Below, one piece after another: positions 41,186-50,100 of a stretch of 64,000 nt of DNA. A program made the position numbers and the translations under genes. Location of the stretch: positions 1,984,001-2,048,000 of the forward strand of contig NZ_CP141285.1 of assembly GCF_035319885.1 (NCBI RefSeq), written 5' to 3'. Each line of letters begins with the position of its first letter. The first letter of the stretch is position 1. A model generated the notes under the pieces. The model was not told where the DNA came from, did not search any database, and worked only from the letters and a program-made list of their open reading frames with translations. Source of the stretch: Altererythrobacter sp. H2. Lineage in GTDB: Bacteria; Pseudomonadota; Alphaproteobacteria; Sphingomonadales; Sphingomonadaceae.

Positions 41186-44104
41186 ATGACGCCCGCCCAA
41201 TTCATCGCCAAATGGCGCAGTGCCGAGTTGAAGGAACGTTCCGCATCACAGGAACACTTCCTTGACCTGTGCGAACTGCTCGACATTGAAAAGCCCGCCA
41301 GCGCCGATCCGAAAGGCGATTGGTTCACCTTCGAAAAAGGCGCATCCAAGACAGGCGGCGGCGAAGGCTGGGCCGATGTCTGGCGCAAGCATTGCTTTGC
41401 GTGGGAATACAAAGGCCGCAAGAAGGACCTCGACCGCGCCTTCGCCCAGCTCCAGCAATATGCCATCGCACTGGATAACCCGCCACTGCTGATAGTCAGC
41501 GACATGGACCGGTTCCGCATCCACACCAACTGGACCAATACGGTGCAGGAGGTGCACGAATTCGCGCTCGATGATCTGCTGGACGGGGCGAAGCGCGATG
41601 TGCTGCGCGCCTGCTTCCTCGACCCCGAACGGCTGAAGCCGGCCAAGACCCGCCAGATGCTGACCGAAGAGGCAGCGGAAGAATTCTCGCAGCTGGCACA
41701 GCGCCTGCGCGCACGCGGGCATGCTCCCCACTTGGTCGCACATTTCGTCAACCGGCTCGTGTTCTGCATGTTCGCCGAGGATGTCGGCCTGCTGCCCGAT
41801 CACATGTTCACCGCCATGCTCAAGGCGAGCGCGCCCAAGCCTGACACCTTTGCCACCAACGCGGCGATCCTGTTCGGGGCGATGAAGTCGGGCGGGCTGG
41901 TCGGCTTCACCAAGGTCGAGTGGTTCAACGGCGGGCTGTTCGACGATGACAGCGCCCTGCCGCTGGAACGCGCGGACATCGACAATCTGATCGCCGCCGC
42001 CGCGCTTGACTGGTCGGAAATTGACCCATCGATCCTCGGCACGCTGTTCGAACGCGGGCTGGACCCGGACAAGCGCAGCCAGCTGGGCGCGCACTACACT
42101 GATCGCGACAAGATCATGCAGATCGTCGAGCCGGTCATCATCCGTCCCCTCCTCACCGAGTGGGAAGCGATCCGGGCCGAGATCGAGGATCTGATCGCCA
42201 ACGCCCCGCAACAGACTGCGGAAAAGCTGCTCAAGGGGGCCGAGCGGACCAAGCGCGACCGGGCCTTTGCCAAGGCGCAGGAGCTGCTGCGCGGGTTTCT
42301 TGAGCGGCTGCGCAATTTCCGCGTGCTCGATCCCGCCTGCGGATCGGGCAATTTCCTCTACCTCTCGCTGCTCGCGCTCAAGGACATCGAGCACCGCGCC
42401 AATCTTGAGGCAGAGGCGCTGGGCTGCACGCGCGAGTTTCCCGCTGTCGGGCCGGAATGCGTGCTGGGGATCGAGCTGAACCCCTATGCCGCCGAACTGG
42501 CGCGCGTGTCGGTATGGATCGGCGAAATCCAGTGGATGCGCCGCAACGGGTTTGAGGCGGCGAAGAACCCGATCCTGCGCAGCCTCGGCAATATCGAAAA
42601 CCGCGATGCCGTGCTGGTGACGGATGGGCATGGGAACCCTGTGCTGGATGCCAATGGCAAGCCCCGGCGTGCGTCATGGCCAGATGCGGATGTGGTGGTG
42701 GGCAACCCGCCGTTCCTTGGAAACAAGAAGATGATCGCCGAGCTTGGCGAGAGCTATACTCTCGCTCTGCGCAAAGCATGGCCGCAGGTGCCGGGCGGGG
42801 CTGAACTTGTTTGCTATTGGTTCGCGGGTGCATGGGACCGGATGATCGCGGGTAAATTGAGCCGCGCCGGGTTGGTCGCCACCAATTCCATTCGCGGCGG
42901 CGCGAACCGCGCAGTGCTCAAGCCAATCGTCGAACATGGCCGGATTTTCGAGGCTTGGAGCGATGAGTCTTGGACCGTCGATGGCGCGGCGGTCAGGGTA
43001 TCCCTTGTCTGTTTTAGCTCTGAAAAAGAGGGCCTGACGAGGCTTGAAGGCATCGCCGTTGAGAGCATCAGCGCTGATCTCGAAAACTCGTCTGCCAGCA
43101 TTGACCTAACAAAGTCGCATCGTTTGCCAGAGACTTTTGGCCGTAGCTTCATTGGACGCCAGAAGGACGGGCCACTCGATATTGAGGGTGATTTGGCGCG
43201 CCATATGATCACCGAGAGTCACAATCCACACGGTCGGAGCAATGCCGAAATTGTAAGGCCTTGGCGGAACGGAATGGATCTGACGCGGCGCCCAAGCGAC
43301 AAATGGCTTATCGACTTCATGGCGATGGAAGAGGCCGAAGCCGCGCTCTTTGAGCTGCCCTTCGAATTTGCTCGCACTCATCTGAAGCCGATCCGTGACC
43401 AAAATCGAGACCCTAAGCGACGGTCACATTGGTGGAGGCCTGGTCGGACTGGCGATGACATTCGGAACGGCTTGAAAGGTTTCCCAAGATTCATCGGAAC
43501 CCCCCGAGTTTCTAAACACCGTCTATTCGTCTGGTTGCATTCATCGGTAAATCCGGACTCTGCGACCGTGGCCATTGGTCGGGATGACGATACCAGTTTC
43601 GGCATCCTGCATAGCCGGTTCCATGAAATCTGGTCGCTTCGGATGGGCACATTTCTCGGTGTGGGCAATGACCCGCGCTACACCCCCTCAACTACCTTCG
43701 AGACGTTCCCCTTCCCCGAAGGCCTGACGCCCGACATCCCCGCCAGCGATTACGCCGCTGACCCTCGCGCGCAGGCCATCGCCACTGCCGCCGAGCGCCT
43801 CAACACCTTGCGCGAGAACTGGCTCAACCCGCCCGATCTGGTCAAGCGCGTGCCGGAAGTCGTCCCCGGCTATCCCGACCGCATCCTGCCGAAGGACGAA
43901 GCCGCCGTGCAGGAACTCAAGAAGCGCACGCTCACCAACCTCTACAACGCCCGCCCCGCCTGGCTCGACCACGCCCACCGCGCGCTCAATGAAGCGGTCG
44001 CCGATGCCTATGGCTGGGGCGAAGACTACCGCACCGGCACCCTGACCGACGACGAAATCCTCGCCCGGCTGTTCCGGCTCAATCAGGAGCGCGCTGCGCG
44101 TTGA
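41186..44104 (+). CDS. MmeI-like type IIG restriction endonuclease/DNA methyltransferase
   Basis: 972-aa single-chain enzyme. N-terminal nuclease candidate with Glu74-Tyr-Lys76 in FAWEYKGRKKD (the ExK part of a PD-ExK site), a helical spacer, the N6-adenine methyltransferase domain with SAM motif LDPACGSGNFLYL near residue 382 and catalytic NPPF near 507, then a target-recognition domain and C-terminal domain (TPSTTFETFPFPEG). The length compares with 919 aa for MmeI. It modifies and cuts DNA at one recognition sequence; the specificity cannot be read. As element cargo it could defend the host or stabilise the element. No separate methyltransferase or helper gene is adjacent. Confidence 0.88.
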   Translation: MTPAQFIAKWRSAELKERSASQEHFLDLCELLDIEKPASADPKGDWFTFEKGASKTGGGEGWADVWRKHCFAWEYKGRKKDLDRAFAQLQQYAIALDNPPLLIVSDMDRFRIHTNWTNTVQEVHEFALDDLLDGAKRDVLRACFLDPERLKPAKTRQMLTEEAAEEFSQLAQRLRARGHAPHLVAHFVNRLVFCMFAEDVGLLPDHMFTAMLKASAPKPDTFATNAAILFGAMKSGGLVGFTKVEWFNGGLFDDDSALPLERADIDNLIAAAALDWSEIDPSILGTLFERGLDPDKRSQLGAHYTDRDKIMQIVEPVIIRPLLTEWEAIRAEIEDLIANAPQQTAEKLLKGAERTKRDRAFAKAQELLRGFLERLRNFRVLDPACGSGNFLYLSLLALKDIEHRANLEAEALGCTREFPAVGPECVLGIELNPYAAELARVSVWIGEIQWMRRNGFEAAKNPILRSLGNIENRDAVLVTDGHGNPVLDANGKPRRASWPDADVVVGNPPFLGNKKMIAELGESYTLALRKAWPQVPGGAELVCYWFAGAWDRMIAGKLSRAGLVATNSIRGGANRAVLKPIVEHGRIFEAWSDESWTVDGAAVRVSLVCFSSEKEGLTRLEGIAVESISADLENSSASIDLTKSHRLPETFGRSFIGRQKDGPLDIEGDLARHMITESHNPHGRSNAEIVRPWRNGMDLTRRPSDKWLIDFMAMEEAEAALFELPFEFARTHLKPIRDQNRDPKRRSHWWRPGRTGDDIRNGLKGFPRFIGTPRVSKHRLFVWLHSSVNPDSATVAIGRDDDTSFGILHSRFHEIWSLRMGTFLGVGNDPRYTPSTTFETFPFPEGLTPDIPASDYAADPRAQAIATAAERLNTLRENWLNPPDLVKRVPEVVPGYPDRILPKDEAAVQELKKRTLTNLYNARPAWLDHAHRALNEAVADAYGWGEDYRTGTLTDDEILARLFRLNQERAAR

Positions 44105-44211
44105 TCTGCGCCGCAGCGCCTCTGCCTGGCCGATCATGCAACGGCAGGTATTGGTTTTTGGCCTGCGCGGCTTATCTCGACGTGGTCAAACGAGGTAGGA
44201 GATCAAGCAGG

Positions 44212-44490
44212 ATGAGCAGCAATCACGGCCCCATGGCGTGCCCCTTGGACGGAACCACTCTGGTGATGAGCGAAAGATCGGGGATCGAGATTGATTATTG
44301 CCCAACCTGCCGCGGCGTGTGGCTCGACCGCGGGGAGCTGGACAAAATCATTGAGCGCAGCATTCAGCCAACTCCAGCGCCGACGCAGCCAGCCCCCGCA
44401 CAGCCCGGCTATGACCGTGGCCATCAGCAGGGCCACAGCTATCCGCCGCGCAAGCGCAAGAAATCATTTCTGGAAGAACTGTTCGACTGA
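44212..44490 (+). CDS. small zinc-ribbon protein (zf-TFIIB domain)
   Basis: 92 aa from ATG 44212 with AGGAG upstream. Two cysteine pairs, CPLDG...ERSGIEIDYCPTCRGVWLDRGEL, form the zf-TFIIB domain; the C-terminal half is Pro/Gln-rich (PTPAPTQPAPAQPGY) and ends in a basic-acidic KRKKSFLEELFD. Function unknown. Placed just after the restriction-modification gene and convergent with corA. Confidence 0.85.
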   Translation: MSSNHGPMACPLDGTTLVMSERSGIEIDYCPTCRGVWLDRGELDKIIERSIQPTPAPTQPAPAQPGYDRGHQQGHSYPPRKRKKSFLEELFD

Positions 44491-44674
44491 TTAGCTGCTC
44501 CGAATGGCCAAGGTGATCCATGAGCCGCCGACAAGCCCGATGAAGCTCCGGTCTGGAGCGCCGTGATCAGGCCGCTGTATCCGTCCGGATGTTCGTACCG
44601 GTGCACAGGGCGCGCGTTATCGCTCTGCTTCTAAGGAATTGGCAGGTGCATTTCGGAAATGACAAAGTGCGGCG

Positions 44675-45652
44675 TCAGAGCCAGCCCGATTTCCTGAACC
44701 GGAGGTATAACAGGACACAAATCGCAGCGATTACGCCAAGCACCACGAAATAGGCATATTCCATTCGCAGTTCAGGCATGTTGTCGAAATTCATGCCGTA
44801 AATCCCGGCAATTGCTGTCGGAACGGCGAGGATCGCCGCCCATGCTGCCAGTTGCCGGGTGATATCACCCTGCCGCTGCTGCTCGATCAGGGCGCTGGTT
44901 TCCATCACCGAATTGAGCATTTCGCGATGCAGCGCAGCCAGCGACGCGACCCGCCGGACATGATCGAGCACATCGCGGAAATAAGGCCGCACATCCGCAT
45001 CGACATTAGGCAGATCGAGACTTGCCAGCTTGGCGCAGACATCCTCCATCGGTATCAGCATGCGTTGCAGTAGCAGCAAATCCCGGCGCAGGTTGAACAA
45101 CTCGCGCATTTCGGTGCGCGTGAGCGCGGATTCGAGCGCGCTCTGTTCAAGCCGCTGTACGATTTCTCCCGCCGCGTCGATGACGGGAAAATAATTGTCG
45201 GCGATCATGTCGAGCAGGGCATGCAGAACATAGTCCGTTCCATGCGCAAGTTGCGCGGGGCGGGCTTCCAGCTTCTGGCGAAGTGCAGAATGGCCCTGAT
45301 CGGAGCCATGCCGGACAGTGACAATGTGATGGCGGCCTACAAAGAAAGCTGTTTCGCCATAGGCAATGTGACCCCCTTCCATCTTGGCGGTGCGCGCCGC
45401 GACAAAGAGCTGTTCTCCATAAATCTCGAGCTTCGGGAGTTGATGGGCATGAAGCGCATCTTCCACAGCAAGCGGATGCAGGCCGAACGCCTTTGCGCAA
45501 GCGTCCATCTCCTCGAGCGTGGGGTCAAACAGCCCCACCCAGGAAAATGTGCCTTGTGGGCTTTCCTGCGAAATCGGGGAATCGCTGGCTGCGAGGGTTA
45601 CCTCGCCAATCGGGAAGCCTGCGTGATATTCACGCGCCGCAATGATCGTCAC
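44675..45652 (-). CDS. corA: CorA-family magnesium/cobalt transporter
   Basis: 325 aa from GTG 45652, chosen for the GGAGGAGGA upstream; the frame is open to 45868. Cytoplasmic domain begins VTIIAAREYHAGFPIGEV; the C-terminus has two membrane segments with the diagnostic GMN loop (YGMNFDNMPEL). Pentameric Mg2+/Co2+ channel. Its start overlaps the end of the methyltransferase gene by about 23 bp, implying one transcription unit. It is unusual cargo for a mobilisable element. Confidence 0.92.
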   Translation of the reverse strand: MTIIAAREYHAGFPIGEVTLAASDSPISQESPQGTFSWVGLFDPTLEEMDACAKAFGLHPLAVEDALHAHQLPKLEIYGEQLFVAARTAKMEGGHIAYGETAFFVGRHHIVTVRHGSDQGHSALRQKLEARPAQLAHGTDYVLHALLDMIADNYFPVIDAAGEIVQRLEQSALESALTRTEMRELFNLRRDLLLLQRMLIPMEDVCAKLASLDLPNVDADVRPYFRDVLDHVRRVASLAALHREMLNSVMETSALIEQQRQGDITRQLAAWAAILAVPTAIAGIYGMNFDNMPELRMEYAYFVVLGVIAAICVLLYLRFRKSGWL

Positions 45653-46397
45653 TCGTCCTCCTCCTCCGACCCACCAGCAACCCCTTGGTTCCAGCGCCCT
45701 CGTAGGCGAATTCGAAACTGGTCCATTTGCGTCGCCAACGCCGGGCGACGATCCTTTCGCCGGGACGCGCGGCATCATCCAGAAAAACCACTCCACCCGG
45801 TGCCACACGGGAAAAAAGGCGTTCCGCGATACCCCTCGCAAAGGGGTGAATAGCCCAGGGCGGCCCATCGATCACCAGCATGTCGATCACCGGCGGAACC
45901 TCAGGAAGCGAATACCACAACCCCGGCCATGCCGGATCACGCTGAGTTAGCGGGGCATGATGGAACTGCGCCGACAAATCATGTTCGCCCAGCCACTCGC
46001 GCATATGCGAGACGAAGGGATCGTACTGATCGAAGCTGTGCAGGCATCCGCCGCCGTTGAGCGAGAGGGCCTGCGCTATCACAAGTGAAGTCGCTCCCGA
46101 TCCCAACTCCACCACGTGTTGAGGTCGCCGCTGTTCGATTTCATCAACAAGGCGGTGCAGGAGGTAGGTATCGGCCTTCCAACTACCCAAATGGGGCAGC
46201 GCATCTTGCGGCAAGCTGAGCCGTTCCAGAAGTGCAAACTTCTCGGCTTTGGTTCCGCCATACAGGCTCTTGAGCAACCAGGGCCATTGCACCAGAGAGA
46301 AGGCAAGCTGAAACAGTCTCTCGCCCAAAGTCCGCGATGCATCACCAGATTGAGGCATTTCCTTGGCCAGCAGGCCGGTCAGGTATTTTGTGGTCAA
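45630..46397 (-). CDS. class I SAM-dependent methyltransferase-like protein
   Basis: 255 aa with TTG start at 46397 (ATG alternative at 46358). Rossmann-type SAM motif HVVELGSGATSLVIAQAL, an acidic loop DMLVIDGPPWAIHP and a late VFLDDAARPGE strand fit Methyltransf_24-like proteins. Substrate unknown. Coupled to corA downstream. Confidence 0.75.
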   Translation of the reverse strand: MTTKYLTGLLAKEMPQSGDASRTLGERLFQLAFSLVQWPWLLKSLYGGTKAEKFALLERLSLPQDALPHLGSWKADTYLLHRLVDEIEQRRPQHVVELGSGATSLVIAQALSLNGGGCLHSFDQYDPFVSHMREWLGEHDLSAQFHHAPLTQRDPAWPGLWYSLPEVPPVIDMLVIDGPPWAIHPFARGIAERLFSRVAPGGVVFLDDAARPGERIVARRWRRKWTSFEFAYEGAGTKGLLVGRRRRTSDDHCGA

Positions 46398-46482
46398 AGC
46401 TGATCATTCCAATCGCGGTTTGCGGCCTCTTAGGAGAATAAGCCTCGATTGGCGAAGCCTAATTGACCGCAACAGGCTGCGG

Positions 46483-46788
46483 TTATTGATTACGTTCAAA
46501 CGCCCGCTTGCCTTTCCGCTTCCACAACACCAGTGCCTGTTCGCGTTCATCGCCGCCCAGCTTGGCCGCGACGGTAAGGAACGCGCCGTAGAGCGTAGCG
46601 CGATCATCGTCGGCGAGTTCGACCAGCCCGGCCTTCACCACCAGGCCGCCCAGTTCGATCAGTTGTCGCGTGCGTTCGCGTCGTTTGACTTGCCATTCAC
46701 GCATGTCGGTTCGCGCCTTTCGTGCCTCAAGCCGATGCCGCGCCGCCGTCAAGCGGGAGAGTGCCGTCCGGCTGGCCTCGAGGTCCAT
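46483..46788 (-). CDS. traD: conjugal transfer protein TraD (accessory, small)
   Basis: 101 aa from ATG 46788. Short basic helical protein (SRLTAARHRLEARKARTDMREWQVKRRERTRQLIELGGLVVKAGL), characteristic of the small TraD of Ti-type Dtr modules, not the coupling ATPase of F. Overlaps the upstream traC-like gene by 62 bp. Confidence 0.8.
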   Translation of the reverse strand: MDLEASRTALSRLTAARHRLEARKARTDMREWQVKRRERTRQLIELGGLVVKAGLVELADDDRATLYGAFLTVAAKLGGDEREQALVLWKRKGKRAFERNQ

Positions 46789-47032
46789 CGCCACGCTTGC
46801 GCGCCTTGCTTTGAAAGAAGGCCGCGCCCCGCTTGCGCCACGCCTCCTTCTTTTGGGCATCGCTGCTTTCCGCAATGACGAGCAGCGCACCGGCCAACGT
46901 TTCCGCATCGGTCGCATCGGCCCCGGTGGCGATCACCAGTTCGCCAAGCTGTTGCACGCGGCGTTCCTTCAGTTGCTTCGCCTTGTCGGCGAGCGCCTTC
47001 AGTTCCGAATCAAAGTCACGGGGTTTGCGCAT
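46727..47032 (-). CDS. traC: conjugal transfer protein TraC-like (relaxosome accessory)
   Basis: 101 aa from ATG 47032. Starts MRKPRDFDSELKALADKAKQ, then KERRVQQLGELVIATGADATDAETLAGALLVI, typical of TraC/MobC-like accessory proteins of sphingomonad and Ti-type transfer regions. It is divergent from traA with the oriT-like region between, the same layout as in Ti plasmids. Confidence 0.8.
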   Translation of the reverse strand: MRKPRDFDSELKALADKAKQLKERRVQQLGELVIATGADATDAETLAGALLVIAESSDAQKKEAWRKRGAAFFQSKARKRGDGPRGQPDGTLPLDGGAASA

Positions 47033-47147
47033 CGAAGTTCTCCATTGAGAGGTGATGCGCTGATGATAATACCTATTTCCCCCCAATGCTGTAGAGTCGT
47101 CGGGACGGCCTGATACTGAATAGTCCCGAGCAGGATTTTATCATGGG

Positions 47148-47179
47148 AGGGCGCGCTTATACGTCGTGCCGACGTGCGC
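47148..47179. other. oriT-like sequence with nic-type motif and inverted repeat
   Basis: Located in the 172-bp gap between the divergent traC and traA starts. AGGGCGCGCTTATACG (47148-47163) resembles, on the other strand, the IncQ/Ti nic region (TAAG-GCG-CCCT type), and is followed by an inverted repeat ACGTCG-TGC-CGACGT (47161-47175). A second dyad, CGGGAC/GTCCCG, lies at 47101-47106 and 47123-47128. Recognition relies on remembered Ti/RSF1010 oriT sequences. Confidence 0.7.
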
Positions 47180-47204
47180 TTGGTGGCGTAGATGGATTGC
47201 CGTC

Positions 47205-50090
47205 ATGGCGATCTTCCACCTCTCCGTCAAAGTCATCAGCCGGTCGAGCGGGCGCAGCGCCGTGGCCGCCGCAGCCTATCGCGGGGCTGAGCGGCTGCAC
47301 GACGAACGGCTCGACCGCGATCATGATTTCACCAACAAGGACGGGGTCGTCCATTCCGAAGTGCTGCTGCCGGAAGGCGCGCCGGAGGAATTCGCCGACC
47401 GCGAAAAACTCTGGAACGCGGTCGAAGCCGCCGAGAAACGCAAGGACGCGCAGCTTTCCCGCGAGGTCGAATTCGCCATTCCGCGTGAGCTTACCAAGGA
47501 ACAGGGCGTCGAGCTGGCGCGGGAGTTTGCCGAGGCAGAATTCGTCGAAAAGGGCATGATCGCCGATCTCAACGTCCATTGGGATATTGGCGCAGACGGC
47601 CAGCCCAAGCCCCATGCCCATGTCATGCTCACCATGCGCGAAGTCGGCAAAGATGGCTTCGGCGCGAAGGTGCGCGAGTGGAACAAGGCGGAGTTGGTCG
47701 AGCAATGGCGCGAACGCTGGGCCGATCACGTCAACCAGCGTCTTGCCGAACTCGATATCGATGCGCGGATCGATCACCGCAGCCTGGAGGCGCAGGGCAT
47801 TGGGCTGGAGCCGCAGGACAAGATCGGCCCCGCCGCTTCACGCATGAGCGTGCGCGGGCTTGAGGCAGAGCGGATCGAAGAACACCGCGCCGTCGCGCAG
47901 CGAAATGGCGAGCGGATCATCGCCAACCCCGCTGTCGCGCTCGACGCGATCACGCACAGCCAAGCCACGTTCACGGGCCGTGACCTATCGATGTTCGTGC
48001 ACCGGCACAGCGACGGGAAAGAGCAGTTCGATCAGGCGATGAGCGCGGTGCGCGGATCGTCTGACCTGATTGCGCTGGGTAAGGACGGACGCGGCGAAGA
48101 CCGGTTCACATCGCGCCAGATGATCGAGACCGAACAGAGGCTTGGGCGCGCATCGGAATTGCTGGCCGAACGCGAGCGGCATCAGGTCGAAGATCGTGGC
48201 CGGGAAGGAGCGCTGGCGCGCGCGGCGGAGCGCGGGCTGGTGCTATCCGGCGAGCAGCGCGCGGCGTTCGATCATGTGACCGATAATCGCGGCCTCAGTG
48301 TTGTCGTCGGCTATGCCGGGACCGGCAAGAGCGCGATGCTGGGCGTTGCGCGCGAGGCTTGGGAAAGCGCGGGCTATACAGTTCGCGGCGCAGCACTATC
48401 CGGCATTGCAGCCGAGGGCTTGGAACACGGTTCGTGTATTGCATCACGCACGATAGCCAGCCTTGAGCACCAGTGGAGCCAGGGCCGCGAACAGCTCACT
48501 TCGCGCGACGTTCTGGTGATCGACGAGGCAGGCATGGTCGGCACGCGCCAGATGGAGCGCGTGCTCTCCCATGCCGCCGATGCTGGCGCAAAAGTGGTGT
48601 TAGTTGGCGACCCGCAGCAGCTTCAGGCCATCGAAGCCGGAGCAGCCTTTCGCGCGATCCATGAACGGCACGGCGGCGTCGAAATCAGCGAAGTGCGCCG
48701 CCAGCACGAAGGCTGGCAGCAGGATGCCACGCGGCACCTTGCCACGGGGCGCACCGGACTTGCCATTCAGGACTATGGCGAACGCGGTATGATCCACGCA
48801 GGTGAGACGCGAGAAGCTGCACGCGGCGAGCTGATCGAGCGCTGGGATCGGGACCGGCAGGCCAGCCCCGGCGATACGCGCATCATCCTCACCCATACCA
48901 ATGACGAAGTGCGCGAACTCAATGACGCGGCACGCGGAAAGCTGCGCGCTAATGGCGAGTTGGGCAATGAAGTGACCATCCGCGCCGAGCGCGGCGAGCG
49001 TCTGTTCGCCAGCGGCGACCGCATCATGTTCCTGCGCAATGAGCGGGGCCTGGGCGTCAAGAATGGCACACTGGGCACCATTGAGCAGGTGACGCCGCAG
49101 CGCGTGGCCGTGCGCACCGACGATGGCCGCAACGTCGCCTTCGACACAAAAGACTATGCTCACCTCGATCATGGCTACGCCGCGACGATCCACAAGGCGC
49201 AGGGCATAACAGTGGACCGCACACATGTGCTGGCAACGCCGGGGATGGACAGCCACGGGGCCTATGTCGCGATGTCCCGCCACCGTGATGGCCTTGCCCT
49301 GCATTATGGGCGCGAAGACTTCGCCGATCAGTCCAAACTTGTCCGCACGCTCAGCCGCGAACGCGGCAAGGACATGGCGAGCGATTACAAGCCCGAGCAG
49401 CAGTTTGCCGAACGGCGCGGCATCACTTTCCGCGAGCGGATCGTGGAGCTCGCCCGGCAATTGCCGGAACGGGCGAAGTCGATCTTCGCTGGCTTCCGTC
49501 CGCAGGCCAACCGGCTCGAACCCCTGCCGACCGATCAGGCTGGCCTGTCCGACCAGCGCCGGGCGGTCGAGCGCTATGTACGTGCTGCCAACGACATCGG
49601 GCAGATGCGCGAACAGGGATTGCCCGTCCTGCCCCACCAGCGCGACGCGCTGGAGAAGGCAGGAAAGGCACTCGACGCGATCCGGCCCCATGGCACAGCC
49701 GACCTTGCCAGCGCCTTGCAGCGCCAACCCTCGCTCGCCCGTGAGGCCGCCGATGGTCGCAGCCAGGGTGCAATCCGCGCCATGCAGCTTGAGGCCGAAA
49801 TCCGCGTCGATCCCGCGCAGCGTGCAGACCGCTTTGTGAGCGACTGGCAGCGGCTGGGACAAGCACGGCAAGCGATGCAGCGCGATGGCGACAGCAACGG
49901 TGCGCAGCGGCTCACGGGCCGCATGACGGACATGGCGAAGGGGCTGGAGCGCGATGCGCAGGTCGAATCCCTTCTGCGCAGCCGCACCCGCGAGCTTGGC
50001 ATCAAGACAGAACTCGGTCGCGATCTGGCCCGCGACCTTGCCGCCTCCATCTCGATGGAGCGGAGCCGGTCAATCGGCATGGGCCTTTAG
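47205..50090 (+). CDS. traA: Ti-type conjugative relaxase/helicase TraA (MobQ class)
   Basis: 961 aa from ATG 47205, matching the conserved start MAIFHLSVKVISRSSGRSAV. Relaxase domain with catalytic Tyr25 (AAYRGAERL) and the His-triad region His125 and HAH at 137-139 (KPHAHVMLTMREV); then a superfamily I helicase with Walker A GYAGTGKS, Walker B VLVIDEAGMVG, motif GDPQQLQAIEAG and C-terminal DHGYAATIHKAQG. It nicks oriT and unwinds the transferred strand. The C-terminus is followed after 10 bp by the DUF6118-like gene. Confidence 0.93.
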   Translation: MAIFHLSVKVISRSSGRSAVAAAAYRGAERLHDERLDRDHDFTNKDGVVHSEVLLPEGAPEEFADREKLWNAVEAAEKRKDAQLSREVEFAIPRELTKEQGVELAREFAEAEFVEKGMIADLNVHWDIGADGQPKPHAHVMLTMREVGKDGFGAKVREWNKAELVEQWRERWADHVNQRLAELDIDARIDHRSLEAQGIGLEPQDKIGPAASRMSVRGLEAERIEEHRAVAQRNGERIIANPAVALDAITHSQATFTGRDLSMFVHRHSDGKEQFDQAMSAVRGSSDLIALGKDGRGEDRFTSRQMIETEQRLGRASELLAERERHQVEDRGREGALARAAERGLVLSGEQRAAFDHVTDNRGLSVVVGYAGTGKSAMLGVAREAWESAGYTVRGAALSGIAAEGLEHGSCIASRTIASLEHQWSQGREQLTSRDVLVIDEAGMVGTRQMERVLSHAADAGAKVVLVGDPQQLQAIEAGAAFRAIHERHGGVEISEVRRQHEGWQQDATRHLATGRTGLAIQDYGERGMIHAGETREAARGELIERWDRDRQASPGDTRIILTHTNDEVRELNDAARGKLRANGELGNEVTIRAERGERLFASGDRIMFLRNERGLGVKNGTLGTIEQVTPQRVAVRTDDGRNVAFDTKDYAHLDHGYAATIHKAQGITVDRTHVLATPGMDSHGAYVAMSRHRDGLALHYGREDFADQSKLVRTLSRERGKDMASDYKPEQQFAERRGITFRERIVELARQLPERAKSIFAGFRPQANRLEPLPTDQAGLSDQRRAVERYVRAANDIGQMREQGLPVLPHQRDALEKAGKALDAIRPHGTADLASALQRQPSLAREAADGRSQGAIRAMQLEAEIRVDPAQRADRFVSDWQRLGQARQAMQRDGDSNGAQRLTGRMTDMAKGLERDAQVESLLRSRTRELGIKTELGRDLARDLAASISMERSRSIGMGL

Positions 50091-50100
50091 GAGAAACACA

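Noticed and set aside
41246-42631. 461-codon minus-strand frame within the restriction-modification gene
   Set aside because: Antisense to a gene with PACGSG and NPPF motifs; composition is that of a shadow frame.
48600-49871. 423-codon minus-strand frame within traA
   Set aside because: Antisense to conserved helicase motifs of traA; no domain recognised.
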